Part shown: in pieces, positions 7,283-15,706 of the stretch
Position numbering within the stretch: position 1 is the first letter of the stretch
How the letters are laid out: each line of letters starts with the position of its first letter
Assembly: GCA_018433015.1 (NCBI GenBank)
Contig: JAHDSB010000014.1
Coordinates: 1-33,257, forward strand
DNA length: 33,257 nucleotides
Direction: 5' to 3'
Origin: Clostridia bacterium
GTDB taxonomy: Bacteria > Bacillota > Peptococcia > DRI-13 > SV3-B141
The notes under the pieces: generated by a model
Seen by the model: the letters and a program-made list of their open reading frames with translations, nothing else
The model's database searches: none
Told to the model about the DNA's origin: nothing
Made by a program: the position numbers and the translations under genes

Positions 7283-7316
7283 AAAAGCTTTCCATATTAA
7301 CTAATGGAAAGCTTTT
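7283..7316 (-). terminator. Terminator of the minCDE operon
   Basis: Perfect 13-bp stem AAAAGCTTTCCAT / ATGGAAAGCTTTT with an 8-base loop, followed on the minus strand by TTTTTATAC. It lies 21 bases after the minE stop and splits minCDE from rodA. Confidence 0.88.
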
Positions 7317-7337
7317 AGAAATTAACTGAGCTAAGAA

Positions 7338-7607
7338 CTATCGAGAAGATAATCTATTAATTTTTATAACAGGTATACTCGCGGATAATGCCACTGAATT
7401 GTCATCACTATTTAGAGTCACTTCTGTTTCACCACTATCTATTTCCATATAATTCGAGATTACTTTAATTAAATCTTCTTTTAGATTTTCTAAAAGTTGT
7501 GGTGATATTGTAGTACGATCGTGTACAAGCACTAAACGCAGCCTTTCTTTAGCTACATTTTTGCTAAGCGAAGCCTCCCTTTTTAGTAGCTTGCTAAATA
7601 AATCCAT
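7338..7607 (-). CDS. minE: MinE, topological specificity factor for septum placement
   Basis: MinE stimulates the MinD ATPase and confines the MinC/MinD division inhibitor to the cell poles. The 89 residues are the usual length. An amphipathic N-terminal helix for membrane contact (MDLFSKLLKR) is followed by the anti-MinCD helix region (AKERLRLVLVHDRTTISPQLLENLKEDLIKVISNYM) and a beta-rich dimerisation part. GGGGGG lies 7 bases before the ATG. It is the last gene of minC-minD-minE, 18 bases after minD. Having MinE rather than a DivIVA/MinJ-only arrangement is common in Clostridia, unlike in Bacillus. Confidence 0.94.
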   Translation of the reverse strand: MDLFSKLLKREASLSKNVAKERLRLVLVHDRTTISPQLLENLKEDLIKVISNYMEIDSGETEVTLNSDDNSVALSASIPVIKINRLSSR

Positions 7608-7625
7608 ATCTTGGCCCCCCTTACC

Positions 7626-8423
7626 TTAGCTTTTAAAGCCCATTAATTTTTTAAATTTAGAGAATATAGTTTCATCTACTTCGAAAGACATCAATGGTAT
7701 ATCTTCTCCCATTATTCTCTTAGCAATATTTCGATATGCTTGTCCCGCCTTAGAATTAACATCAAGAACGGCAGGTTCCCCTTTGTTGGTAGAGATAACG
7801 ATGGTTTGATCTTCAGGTACAACGCCGGCCAGTTCTATAGCTAAAATATCAATCATATCATTGATATCCATCATATCACCAGTTTTAACCATATCTGGAC
7901 GGATACGATTAATTATTAATTTAGGGCTAGGTAATTCAGCAGCTTCTAAAAGCCCTATTATGCGATCAGCATCACGAACTGCTGCTATTTCCGGGGTAGT
8001 TACAACCAAGGCCTTATCAGCACCAGCTATTGCATTTTTAAATCCTTGTTCAATTCCGGCAGGACAGTCAACTAAAACGTAATCATAATCTTCTTTTAAT
8101 TGCTGACATAATTTGAACATTTGCTCCGTATTGACAGCGGTTTTGTCCTTAGTTTGAGCTGCTGGCAAAAGTGCTAGATGATCGAATCTTTTATCTCTTA
8201 TTAAAGCCTGCTTAAGACGACAATTACCATGGGTCACATCAACCAAATCATAAACGATTCTATTTTCTAAGCCCATAACCACATCTAAATTACGCAAACC
8301 TATATCTGTATCCAGCAATACAACCTTTTTATCCATAGATGCTAAAGCTGTTCCAATGTTAGCTGTAGTTGTTGTTTTTCCTACTCCACCTTTACCAGAA
8401 GTAATAACAATAACTTCTCCCAT
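7626..8423 (-). CDS. minD: MinD, septum-site-determining ATPase
   Basis: A membrane-associated ParA/MinD-family ATPase that recruits MinC and is released by MinE. The deviant Walker A motif GKGGVGKTTTTANIG is near the N-terminus, with the switch region VLLDTDIGLRNLD, Walker B VLVDCPAGIE and a C-terminal amphipathic membrane helix (ETIFSKFKKLMGFKS). The frame is open to a TTG at 8429, but the ATG at 8423 has a G6 Shine-Dalgarno 7 bases upstream, so the protein is 265 residues. It starts 2 bases after the minC stop, so the two are translated together. Confidence 0.95.
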   Translation of the reverse strand: MGEVIVITSGKGGVGKTTTTANIGTALASMDKKVVLLDTDIGLRNLDVVMGLENRIVYDLVDVTHGNCRLKQALIRDKRFDHLALLPAAQTKDKTAVNTEQMFKLCQQLKEDYDYVLVDCPAGIEQGFKNAIAGADKALVVTTPEIAAVRDADRIIGLLEAAELPSPKLIINRIRPDMVKTGDMMDINDMIDILAIELAGVVPEDQTIVISTNKGEPAVLDVNSKAGQAYRNIAKRIMGEDIPLMSFEVDETIFSKFKKLMGFKS

Positions 8424-8425
8424 AA

Positions 8426-9121
8426 TCAATCCCCCCTATTAAAATCAATATGGTTGGTGCTTTTTTTCAGCTGCTTCACAACAATCATTCCCTCACTAAT
8501 TTGTGCCAATTCCGGAAGCATCGGTTCCTCTTGCGGAGCTGTGGCAATTAAACCAGCCAATCTAAGCTGTGTAGGTTGTAAATGAAGAGCCGCTACCCAT
8601 GCTTTTTCGTCCCCTGTCGCACCCGCATGCACTGTACCGCGCAAATCCCCCATGATGAGGATAAAACCTGTAGCTTTTATTTCCGCACCTGGATTCACAT
8701 CACCAAAGATAATAATATTTCCATCAAAGGTTATATTCTGTCCGGAACGCATACTACGTTTAATTAAAAGAGTTGGCAACTGATTAGTAGCATCTCCATT
8801 TTCTGTATCTACATCTATTTCTCGGCCTTCTCTTCTACTTATTTCCCTTTTGTTACTGTCAGTTCCTGTTTTAATACTTTTTATTTGTAAACCATTTTTT
8901 TCCATTATGTACCACAGTGCTTGAGCCTGCTCTGATTTTAGGGTACGTGTGCCTAAGTCTACCATAACACGAGCCCCCTCAAAAAAATTACCTTTTTTGC
9001 CCTGCAAACACTCCTTTAATGTATCAAGAATTTCATCCCAAGAGGCCTTTTCATCACAAAGAACTAATAAACCATCTTTGTTCCCCTTAAAAGTAACACT
9101 ACTCTTTTTATCCTTGTTCAT
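8426..9121 (-). CDS. minC: MinC, septum formation inhibitor
   Basis: MinC blocks FtsZ ring assembly away from mid-cell. The 231 residues have an N-terminal FtsZ-inhibiting domain (1-100), a variable Asp/Glu/Arg-rich linker (101-118) and the C-terminal beta-helix (120-225) that binds MinD and self-assembles (GQNITFDGNIIIFGDVNPGAEIKATG, shown in two parts: GQNITFDGNI and GDVNPGAEIKATG; then GDLRGTVHAG). It starts the min operon. AGGAGG is 13 bases upstream, with an extra AAGGA next to the ATG. The 118 bases between this gene and the mrdA terminator hold no evident gene. Confidence 0.93.
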   Translation of the reverse strand: MNKDKKSSVTFKGNKDGLLVLCDEKASWDEILDTLKECLQGKKGNFFEGARVMVDLGTRTLKSEQAQALWYIMEKNGLQIKSIKTGTDSNKREISRREGREIDVDTENGDATNQLPTLLIKRSMRSGQNITFDGNIIIFGDVNPGAEIKATGFILIMGDLRGTVHAGATGDEKAWVAALHLQPTQLRLAGLIATAPQEEPMLPELAQISEGMIVVKQLKKSTNHIDFNRGD

Positions 9122-9239
9122 TCCTTACAACATTCCTCCTGAAGTGAATATGAATAGTTTTGCTAATTGCTTTAATTTAGGGCTACGCTTCTGTTTATCT
9201 TTCTATATACTTTTGCAAATCCCTGCTTAATAAATATGA

Positions 9240-9265
9240 AAAAACGGGGTTTTTTCCCCGTTTTT
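9240..9265 (-). terminator. Terminator of the mre/mrdA operon
   Basis: Stem AAAAACGGGG / CCCCGTTTTT with a 6-base T loop, 72 bases past the mrdA stop; on the minus strand the T run ends the transcript. The interval 9266-9337 shows nothing else. Confidence 0.85.
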
Positions 9266-9337
9266 CTGCGCATTTATGACATACTATCCCATAAGACAAC
9301 TAATCTTTTACTAATATTCCTTAATTAGCCTAGATAT

Positions 9338-11398
9338 TTATTCTGAGCTAGTTCCCAATTCTGTTTGAGTAATATTTGTTTCTTCTTTGTTTAATCCAAA
9401 GTATTCTTCAAAAACTGCTTGAGCTACTAGACCAATGGAACCCGAACCACTATAGCCATGTTCAATTACTCCAGCAAAGGCTATCTCCGGATTATCAGCC
9501 GGTGCAAAGGCTATAAACAGACCATCAAAATCTTTATTCTTTATATATCCTGTCCTCCCAGGCTGGGCAGTACCGGTTTTGGCTGCAACCTTTATCTCTT
9601 CAGGAAATTTATAAAATAGATAGTGGGCTGTACCACCAGGTGCCGTAACAGCAGTCATAGCTTTTTGGGTTTCAGTAATGGTTTCGGGGGAAACCGATAC
9701 TGTGCCTAATAATTCCGGTTTAGTATCTTGTACAACGGTACCGTCGGGACCGATGATTTTCTGAACAGTATATGGTTTGTAATGCTTCCCTCCATTAGCT
9801 AATGTAGCTGTATAATTTGCTAATTGAATAATTGTATATTGATTATAACCCTGTCCAATCCCAGTATTGTATGTGTCAAAATCATGCCATTGTGTATAAT
9901 AATCTAATTCTATCTTTCTTTGTTGTTCCAATAATCTTTTCCTATTAGTTAATTCCCTTTCTTTTCTGCGTTTTTCTGAATCACTTTCTGCATTAGCAAT
10001 TTTTTTCTGATATTCTTTTTCTAAAGTATCAACTTGTTTGTCAAATCGTTCATTAATTTTTATAGCACGTAAGTCAAATTCATTTTTTTGCCATTCTCGA
10101 TGGGGCAATAGTCCCGAACTTTCAAAAGGTAGGTCAATCCCTGTACGCTCACCTAAACCAAATTCTTGCCCAACACTACCTATCAGACCCATCCCTGCCC
10201 TTCTAGCCACTTCCTGAAAATACACGTTACATGATTTGGCCATAGCTGAATAATAGTTAACATTCCCATGAACCCCGGTACATTTAATGTAAGGTGGGTA
10301 CCAATATCTTCCTGAACATGTTACTGTCCCTTCCGGGGAAATAACACCCGCTTCAAGGGCTGCCATCCCTGTTATAGGTTTAAATGTTGAACCAGGTACA
10401 TAATTTCCTTGGATGGCCCTGTTTCGTAAGGCAGGAGGAGAATTGCGAAAATAATAATCCACCCGTTCCTGTTGAAGAGGCTTTCCATTGAAATCATCGG
10501 GATCCAAAAGGGGGCGACTGGCCATGGCCAGTACTTTACCGGTATTAACATCTAATAAAACTGCTGCACCGGCTTGAGCCTTGGGATGCTTTTTTTGTAC
10601 ATTTTCTAAAACTTCATCAAAGGATTTTTCCATAACTTGCTGCAATTTTAGATCAATGGTCAGCTCAATATTATTACCCGGCACAGAAGGTTTCTCTCGC
10701 ACTTCCCGTACGGGACGATTCTTAGCAGTTACCTCCATCTGCCGAAAACCATTTTCTCCCCTCAGCTCATGTTCATAAGTTTTTTCGATACCTGTCTTTC
10801 CTACCAAATCTCCTAATCCATAATCTTCAAAACCTGATTGTTCCAGTTCCTCTTTGGTAATAGAATGCACATAGCCTAAGAGATGCCCTGCCAAACTCCC
10901 ATAATTATAGGAGCGTTGGGGCTGAGTAATAATACTTACTCCTGGCAGTTCACGGCGATGTTCCTCGATAGCTGTCACAAGTTCGATAGATATATCTCTT
11001 TTGATAATAATCGGTTCAAATAACCTATTGCTTTGTGATTTAATAGCATTTTTAATATTATCAAAAGTTATTTCCGGATCATCCAATATTGCAACAAGTT
11101 TCTTGATAATCTCATCATAACCTTCTTCATCATTTAGACCTAGATAATCTAAAGATAAATTAAAAACAGGCCTGTTTGTCACCAGCACCTGACCGTTTTT
11201 ATCCGTTATTTCACCCCGGGAAGCAGTCTCAGGAATCAAGCGCATTGTATTTGATACTGCCCTAGTTTTGTAAAAACCAGTTTTAATTATTTGTAACCAA
11301 GCGAGCCGCAAAAAAAGAGCAATAAAAATGAGAATTATTACAATCAAATATAAGCGTAACGTCCGTTCCATTAAAACTTTTGCTCGCTGCTGTTCCAT
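9338..11398 (-). CDS. mrdA: Penicillin-binding protein 2 (transpeptidase of the Rod complex)
   Basis: A membrane-anchored D,D-transpeptidase that cross-links side-wall peptidoglycan with RodA. Of 686 residues, 12-32 are the single N-terminal membrane helix. The dimerisation domain (55-240) includes the TASRGEITDKNG motif. The catalytic domain has S337-T-F-K340, S389-C-N391 and K607-T-G609. Between residues about 440 and 505, after the GLLPHREW motif and before GIGQGYNQYT, there is a Lys/Glu/Arg-rich helical insertion absent from the PBP2 proteins I know (see findings). The Ser/Thr-rich end (TQTELGTSSE) is likely disordered. It lies 31 bases after mreD and is the last gene of the mreBCD operon before the terminator at 9240. 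Confidence 0.95.
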   Translation of the reverse strand: MEQQRAKVLMERTLRLYLIVIILIFIALFLRLAWLQIIKTGFYKTRAVSNTMRLIPETASRGEITDKNGQVLVTNRPVFNLSLDYLGLNDEEGYDEIIKKLVAILDDPEITFDNIKNAIKSQSNRLFEPIIIKRDISIELVTAIEEHRRELPGVSIITQPQRSYNYGSLAGHLLGYVHSITKEELEQSGFEDYGLGDLVGKTGIEKTYEHELRGENGFRQMEVTAKNRPVREVREKPSVPGNNIELTIDLKLQQVMEKSFDEVLENVQKKHPKAQAGAAVLLDVNTGKVLAMASRPLLDPDDFNGKPLQQERVDYYFRNSPPALRNRAIQGNYVPGSTFKPITGMAALEAGVISPEGTVTCSGRYWYPPYIKCTGVHGNVNYYSAMAKSCNVYFQEVARRAGMGLIGSVGQEFGLGERTGIDLPFESSGLLPHREWQKNEFDLRAIKINERFDKQVDTLEKEYQKKIANAESDSEKRRKERELTNRKRLLEQQRKIELDYYTQWHDFDTYNTGIGQGYNQYTIIQLANYTATLANGGKHYKPYTVQKIIGPDGTVVQDTKPELLGTVSVSPETITETQKAMTAVTAPGGTAHYLFYKFPEEIKVAAKTGTAQPGRTGYIKNKDFDGLFIAFAPADNPEIAFAGVIEHGYSGSGSIGLVAQAVFEEYFGLNKEETNITQTELGTSSE

Positions 11399-11429
11399 GA
11401 CTACCTCCTTTCCTGAGTGTTAGTTTTTT

Positions 11430-11945
11430 TTATAGAAATTTGCCCGTTTTTGTAGAAGCAGATTTTTGGGTTTTTTTAGTAGTCCAATAATAGTAATACG
11501 AATAGATAAAAGGAACTAGACACGTATTATAAAGAGCTAGAGGTATTGTTTTCCAGATCCAGAGTTGAAAATACCAATTAAGACCCATAACCTTTCCTAA
11601 AGCAAATACAATAATTTGATTAAAAAGAGTTCCCACAAAAACTGATATGATGGGAACTAGAAGATTTTCGCAAAATGCTCCTTCGGCTATCCAGCCTACA
11701 AAAGCTGCTGTTATTCCCTTACTTAAAGCATTCATTCCTATAAATCTTCCCCAATACAAATCTTCCAACAAGCCCAGGCTAAAACCACAAAACAGTCCTT
11801 TTTTAGGGCCTGATAACACACTATAAAATACTGCTAGTATTAAAATAATATCAGGCTTTACACCGGCCACAGTAAAATGAGATAAAAGGGTTGCTTGTAA
11901 TATTAGGCCTACAAAAGCAAGAATATATAATAATAAATAACCCAT
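11430..11945 (-). CDS. mreD: MreD, rod-shape-determining membrane protein
   Basis: An integral membrane partner of MreC in the elongation complex. The 171 residues contain about five or six hydrophobic helices and typical MreD features: an N-terminal VGLILQATLLSHFTVAGVKPDII helix (seen as VGLILQATLL and GVKPDIILIL) and the short GLLEDLYWGRFIGMNALSKG region. The frame is open to 11978, but AGGAG is 10 bases before the ATG at 11945. It lies between mreC and mrdA, separated from mreC by 146 bases of unusual structured sequence. Confidence 0.9.
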   Translation of the reverse strand: MGYLLLYILAFVGLILQATLLSHFTVAGVKPDIILILAVFYSVLSGPKKGLFCGFSLGLLEDLYWGRFIGMNALSKGITAAFVGWIAEGAFCENLLVPIISVFVGTLFNQIIVFALGKVMGLNWYFQLWIWKTIPLALYNTCLVPFIYSYYYYWTTKKTQKSASTKTGKFL

Positions 11946-12034
11946 AGGGTTTTCTCTCCTTTGTCCCGGTGAAACCATCTGTCTACCTACTCTTCAGCTC
12001 GTAAGAAGTATTAACGGACGATAACACTCTGATT

Positions 12035-12088
12035 GGTTGACCTAACCCTTAGTGAGGGATGAAGGAAACCCCCACTGCGGGAAGTTTC
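12035..12088. repeat. Structured element between mreC and mreD
   Basis: Three inverted repeats lie close together: GGTT/AACC (12035-12047), CCCT/AGGG (12046-12058) and GAAAC..CCC/GGG..GTTTC (12065-12088). The first two overlap and could be alternative folds. The last two share an AGTG/CACT-centred design. No open frame or T run is evident. The whole mreC-mreD gap (11946-12091) interrupts an otherwise tight operon. This could be a small dispersed repeat, an RNA processing site or a cis-acting RNA. Confidence 0.4.
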
Positions 12089-12091
12089 ATT

Positions 12092-12979
12092 TTATTCTTC
12101 ATTAACTTGTACTTGACTAGTTTCGGCTCCATCAGCTTCAGGAGAAAACACCTGTAAGATTACAAAGACTTCTTCAAGGCGGCTAAAGTCCACAGCAGGT
12201 TTGATAATAGCCGTTTTTATTAAACCACTGGGTTCTAAATTTACACTAGTTACTGTACCAATGCGAATACCCGGAGGATACATTTCACCTAACCCTGAGG
12301 TTACAATGGTGTGACCTTTTTCAATAGGAACATCATGGGGCAAATGTAGCATTTTTAAGGAATCTTCCTTACCTGTACCAGTAACAACACCGGGGGTAAC
12401 CCTGTTTTCAAAAACTCGACCCCCTACAGCCCCTTCACTGTCAAGCAGCAATAGAACTTCTGCTGTATTTTTGGTAACATTAATAACTCGACCTACTAAT
12501 CCCTCATGATTGACAATAGGCATGTCCTTTTTTACTCCTTGATTGCTACCTTTATCGATGGTTATCGTTGTATACCAATTATTAGGACTGCGTCCAATTA
12601 TTTTAGCTAACAGAAGTTGATAGTTATCTATCTTTTCTTCTTTGTATCCTAGTAATTCTTTAAGTCTCTGGTTTTCTAAATCTTTTTCTTGTATATCATA
12701 AAGATTTTCTTCTAACTCCGTAATTCTTTGTTTCATTTTTTCATTTTCTTGCCGCAATTTTTTATTATCACTAAAAAAAGCAAAAAAATCACTCAACTGC
12801 TTAGTGGCAGATGTAATGCCCGTTTGTATAGGCTGCATTACCTCTCTTATTACACCTGAAACGGGAGATAGCGCTGCATTATTTTCTCCTGTAGCACTCA
12901 TAATTCTTAAAGTAACAATAAGAACACATAAAAGAATACCACCTATTAAAAACCGTTTTTTTCCGGTCACATAAGTCAC
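12092..12979 (-). CDS. mreC: MreC, rod-shape-determining protein
   Basis: MreC spans the membrane once and scaffolds PBP2/RodA outside the cell. Of 295 residues, 9-27 are the membrane helix and about 60-110 the coiled coil (KKLRQENEKMKQRITELEEN). The beta-barrel pair follows at 115-275, with the family motifs IGRSPNNWYTTITIDKGSNQGV (seen as IGRSPNNWY and IDKGSNQGV) and TSGLGEMYPPGIRIGTV. The end is acidic. The start is GTG, one base after the mreB stop, with a weak Shine-Dalgarno, so reinitiation after mreB is likely. Confidence 0.94.
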   Translation of the reverse strand: MTYVTGKKRFLIGGILLCVLIVTLRIMSATGENNAALSPVSGVIREVMQPIQTGITSATKQLSDFFAFFSDNKKLRQENEKMKQRITELEENLYDIQEKDLENQRLKELLGYKEEKIDNYQLLLAKIIGRSPNNWYTTITIDKGSNQGVKKDMPIVNHEGLVGRVINVTKNTAEVLLLLDSEGAVGGRVFENRVTPGVVTGTGKEDSLKMLHLPHDVPIEKGHTIVTSGLGEMYPPGIRIGTVTSVNLEPSGLIKTAIIKPAVDFSRLEEVFVILQVFSPEADGAETSQVQVNEE

Positions 12980-12980
12980 C

Positions 12981-14015
12981 CTAACCTATTCTTCTATTTG
13001 GTATAATCAATCTTTTTAAAGTCTCTATATTTTCTAAAGTTTTCCCTGCTCCCACAGCTACTGCCCATAAAGGTTCTTCACTCTTGTGTACAGGCATCCC
13101 TGTTTCTCGGCTAATAAGTACATCAAGCCCCTTCAGTGAGGAGCCACCACCGGCCATCATTATACCTCTATCCATAATATCGGCTGCTAATTCTGGGGGC
13201 GTTTTCTCCAAACAAATCTTGATAGCATCTACAATAGCCGTTACCGTTTCAGATAGGGCAGCCCTTATTTCCTGGGAAGTAACTATTACATGTTTGGGTA
13301 ACCCAGAAACAAGGTCGCGACCTCTTACCTGATATTCCTCATTATCCGGCATCTCATCTAAAGCAATAGCAGACCCAATATTAATTTTGATTTCTTCTGC
13401 AGTTCTTTCACCAATCATTAAATTATAAGTACGTTTAATATAGTTTACAATGGCTTCATCCATTTCGTCTCCACCAATGCGTATGCTTCTGCTGGTTACT
13501 ATACCTCCTAAAGAGATCACTGCTACATCAGTAGTTCCGCCACCTATATCTACAATCATATTACCTGTAGGCTCATGTATGGGCAATCCTGCTCCAATAG
13601 CGGCAGCCATGGGTTCTTCAATTAAGAAAGCTTCCTTAGCTCCGGCTTGTATAGTTGCTTCTTTAACAGCCCGCTCTTCTACAGTGGTAACACCTGCCGG
13701 TACACACACTACAACCCGAGGTCTATTGAAATAGTTAACACTTTTTTTCAGGGCCTTGTTAATAAAGTATCTAATCATGGTATGAGTAACGTCAAAATCA
13801 GCAATGACCCCATCTTTCATAGGGCGAATAGCTACAATGTTACCCGGGGTTCTCCCTATCATTTTTTTAGCCTCTTCGCCTACAGCCAATACTCTACCTG
13901 TATCCTTTTGAATTGCAACTACTGAAGGTTCTATTAAAATAATTCCTTTTCCTCTCATATATACCAAGGTATTAGCTGTTCCCAGGTCAATACCTAAATC
14001 TTTTGAAAATAACAT
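12981..14015 (-). CDS. mreB: MreB, actin-like cell shape protein
   Basis: A cytoplasmic actin-like ATPase whose membrane-bound filaments steer the Rod complex. The 344 residues are the usual length. Phosphate 1 motif [11 protein letters not shown] is at the N-terminus, phosphate 2 [19 protein letters not shown] follows, and the adenosine motif [12 protein letters not shown] is near the C-terminus. The frame is open to a TTG at 14024, but the ATG at 14015 starts the conserved [12 protein letters not shown] and is 12 bases from AAGGAG. It heads mreB-mreC-mreD-mrdA, 49 bases after radC. Confidence 0.96.
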   Translation of the reverse strand: MLFSKDLGIDLGTANTLVYMRGKGIILIEPSVVAIQKDTGRVLAVGEEAKKMIGRTPGNIVAIRPMKDGVIADFDVTHTMIRYFINKALKKSVNYFNRPRVVVCVPAGVTTVEERAVKEATIQAGAKEAFLIEEPMAAAIGAGLPIHEPTGNMIVDIGGGTTDVAVISLGGIVTSRSIRIGGDEMDEAIVNYIKRTYNLMIGERTAEEIKINIGSAIALDEMPDNEEYQVRGRDLVSGLPKHVIVTSQEIRAALSETVTAIVDAIKICLEKTPPELAADIMDRGIMMAGGGSSLKGLDVLISRETGMPVHKSEEPLWAVAVGAGKTLENIETLKRLIIPNRRIG

Positions 14016-14064
14016 GATTGTCAATTTCTCCTTCCTGGATTTGAAATTGTGTTAATAGTTTGCC

Positions 14065-14760
14065 CTAAATATATCCTTTTTCCTTCATACTTAGAAAATT
14101 ATTATTTCCCACAATAATATGATCAATAATTTCAATTCCTAGAAGCTTCCCTGCTTCACATAACCTTTTTGTTATGTGTATATCTTCCACGCTAGGGGTT
14201 GTATCACCACTGGGATGATTGTGAACAAGAATTAAACAGGCCGCACTTCTTTTGATGGGTAGCTTAAAAACTTCTCTAGGGTGGACAATTGCTGCATTTA
14301 AACTACCTACTGATACTGTGTCAATTACCATCACTTGATTCTTTGTATTGAGATTAATAACTCGGAAATTTTCCCGGTCCAAATAGGACATTTCCTGCAT
14401 AACTAGCTTAGCAACATCATGGGGATTTTTAATCACAGGTCTTATGCCTAAACTCTGCCTAGCTAAACGTTTTCCCAGTTCTATGGCCGCTTTTAGTTGA
14501 CAAGCTTTCGCTAATCCCATTCCTTTTATAGAGCTAAGCTCCTCAACACTGGCTTGGGTCAAACCTATTAAACCGTCACTCAATAGCAACTCTTGAGCTA
14601 AATCAAGGGCTGACTTTTCCCTAGTTCCTGTACGCAAAAGTATAGCCAGTAATTCTTGCTCTGACAGGTTTTCCGATCCATTTATCAGTAGTTTTTCCCT
14701 GGGACGCACTTCTTCAGGGTACTCTTTTATAGACAGGCGAGCTTGCCTATTCTCTTCCAA
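14065..14760 (-). CDS. radC: RadC-family JAB/MPN domain protein
   Basis: A 231-residue protein of the RadC family. Residues 30-100 contain a helix-hairpin-helix region (VEELSSIKGMGLAKACQLKA). The C-terminal JAMM metalloprotease-like domain has VHNHPSGDTTPSVEDI with the H-x-H...D zinc ligands. Its role in DNA repair is doubtful and the real substrate is unknown. An ATG at 14793 would overlap maf by 28 bases without a ribosome site. The TTG at 14760 has GGGAGG 7 bases upstream and gives the usual N-terminus, so I chose it. Its place between maf and mreB is conserved in Firmicutes. Confidence 0.9.
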   Translation of the reverse strand: MEENRQARLSIKEYPEEVRPREKLLINGSENLSEQELLAILLRTGTREKSALDLAQELLLSDGLIGLTQASVEELSSIKGMGLAKACQLKAAIELGKRLARQSLGIRPVIKNPHDVAKLVMQEMSYLDRENFRVINLNTKNQVMVIDTVSVGSLNAAIVHPREVFKLPIKRSAACLILVHNHPSGDTTPSVEDIHITKRLCEAGKLLGIEIIDHIIVGNNNFLSMKEKGYI

Positions 14761-14765
14761 CCTAT

Positions 14766-15350
14766 TTACCTCCCTAAAATAGGGATACCGCATCGGCGCA
14801 ATAATTGCATAGTCCTAGATAGTGGTAATCCGACAACATTAAAATAGCATCCCTCTATTTTATCGACTAAAAGTGCTCCTAGACCTTGAATTCCATAAGC
14901 ACCTGCCTTATCTTGACTTTCACCACTGGCAATATACGCTTGTATTTCCTTACTCTCTAAGTCACGAAAATACACTTTAGTAACTTCTACATCTTGGTAT
15001 ATTTTATCAAATTTTCCATTTCCAGCATATTTGGCGACACAAATACCTGTCATAACTTCATGGACAGTACCTGATAAAGCTTGCAACATTTTCTGTGCTT
15101 CCTCAGAGTTTTTAGGTTTTCCAAACACCATATTCTGATGAACCACTATGGTATCTGCTCCTAGTACTACTTGTCCAGAAGCACCAGATACTGCTAAAGC
15201 CTTAGCTTTTGCTAACTTTTGGACTCCATTTGTCCAGGGCTTTTCAAGTTTTCCTTCATTTATACCACTCTTTACTATTTTAAAATGCAAACCCATTTGC
15301 TGCAACAATTTTGCGCGTCGAGGTGACCCTGACGCTAAAATAATTTCCAT
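14766..15350 (-). CDS. maf: Maf-family nucleoside triphosphate pyrophosphatase
   Basis: Maf proteins hydrolyse non-canonical nucleotides such as dTTP/UTP or modified forms to the monophosphate. The 194 residues are full length. The N-terminal motif LASGSPRRAKLLQQMG, the catalytic VVLGADTIV and the family QDKAGAYGIQGLGALLVDKI (20 residues) are all present. It is 5 bases ahead of radC and 17 bases after the DUF4321 gene, so the three are co-transcribed with mreB. Confidence 0.95.
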   Translation of the reverse strand: MEIILASGSPRRAKLLQQMGLHFKIVKSGINEGKLEKPWTNGVQKLAKAKALAVSGASGQVVLGADTIVVHQNMVFGKPKNSEEAQKMLQALSGTVHEVMTGICVAKYAGNGKFDKIYQDVEVTKVYFRDLESKEIQAYIASGESQDKAGAYGIQGLGALLVDKIEGCYFNVVGLPLSRTMQLLRRCGIPILGR

Positions 15351-15367
15351 ATGTTTAGTTCCTCAAC

Positions 15368-15625
15368 TTATATTCTAAAATAAACGAACAATGCCAAAAT
15401 GAAACCGATAATACTGGCAACGTTCAATTTAAAAATCAGACCAAAAGTTATGGTAATAACTTTCAGGTTTATCGTCGTAGGGTTAAGTCCAATAGGATCA
15501 AAACCTTGGTTCAGGATAGGCAGCATATTCCCAAATGCCGCTCCCAAAAGTCCACCTATCAAACCACCTATAACCAATAGAACTAACAGTAACCAGGGAC
15601 TTTTTGGAGAACTATATCCCTTCAT
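15368..15625 (-). CDS. DUF4321-type small membrane protein
   Basis: 85 residues with two hydrophobic helices (about 12-32 and 60-83) joined by a short loop (NQGFDPIGLNPTTINLKV, 18 residues). It matches the small DUF4321 proteins found upstream of maf in many Clostridia; the function is unknown. The frame is open to a GTG at 15631, but the ATG at 15625 with the G6 ribosome site is better. A palindrome TTGTTAACAA (15670-15679) lies in the 81 bases before it. Confidence 0.75.
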   Translation of the reverse strand: MKGYSSPKSPWLLLVLLVIGGLIGGLLGAAFGNMLPILNQGFDPIGLNPTTINLKVITITFGLIFKLNVASIIGFILALFVYFRI

Positions 15626-15706
15626 AAGCACCCCCCTTTTTCCTTATCTCAGTTTACCACCCGCGTTCTTTGTTAACAAGGAATAAGATGATTGTAATAT
15701 TTGGCA

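Noticed and set aside
7227-7295. Longer RodA N-terminus beginning at ATG 7295
   Set aside because: It lies inside the minE terminator and upstream of the rodA -10 box.
15670-15679. TTGTTAACAA palindrome before the DUF4321 gene as a Rex operator
   Set aside because: Rex sites have two TTGTTAA/TTGTGAA half-sites separated by about four bases. Here the halves are fused, so the match is incomplete.
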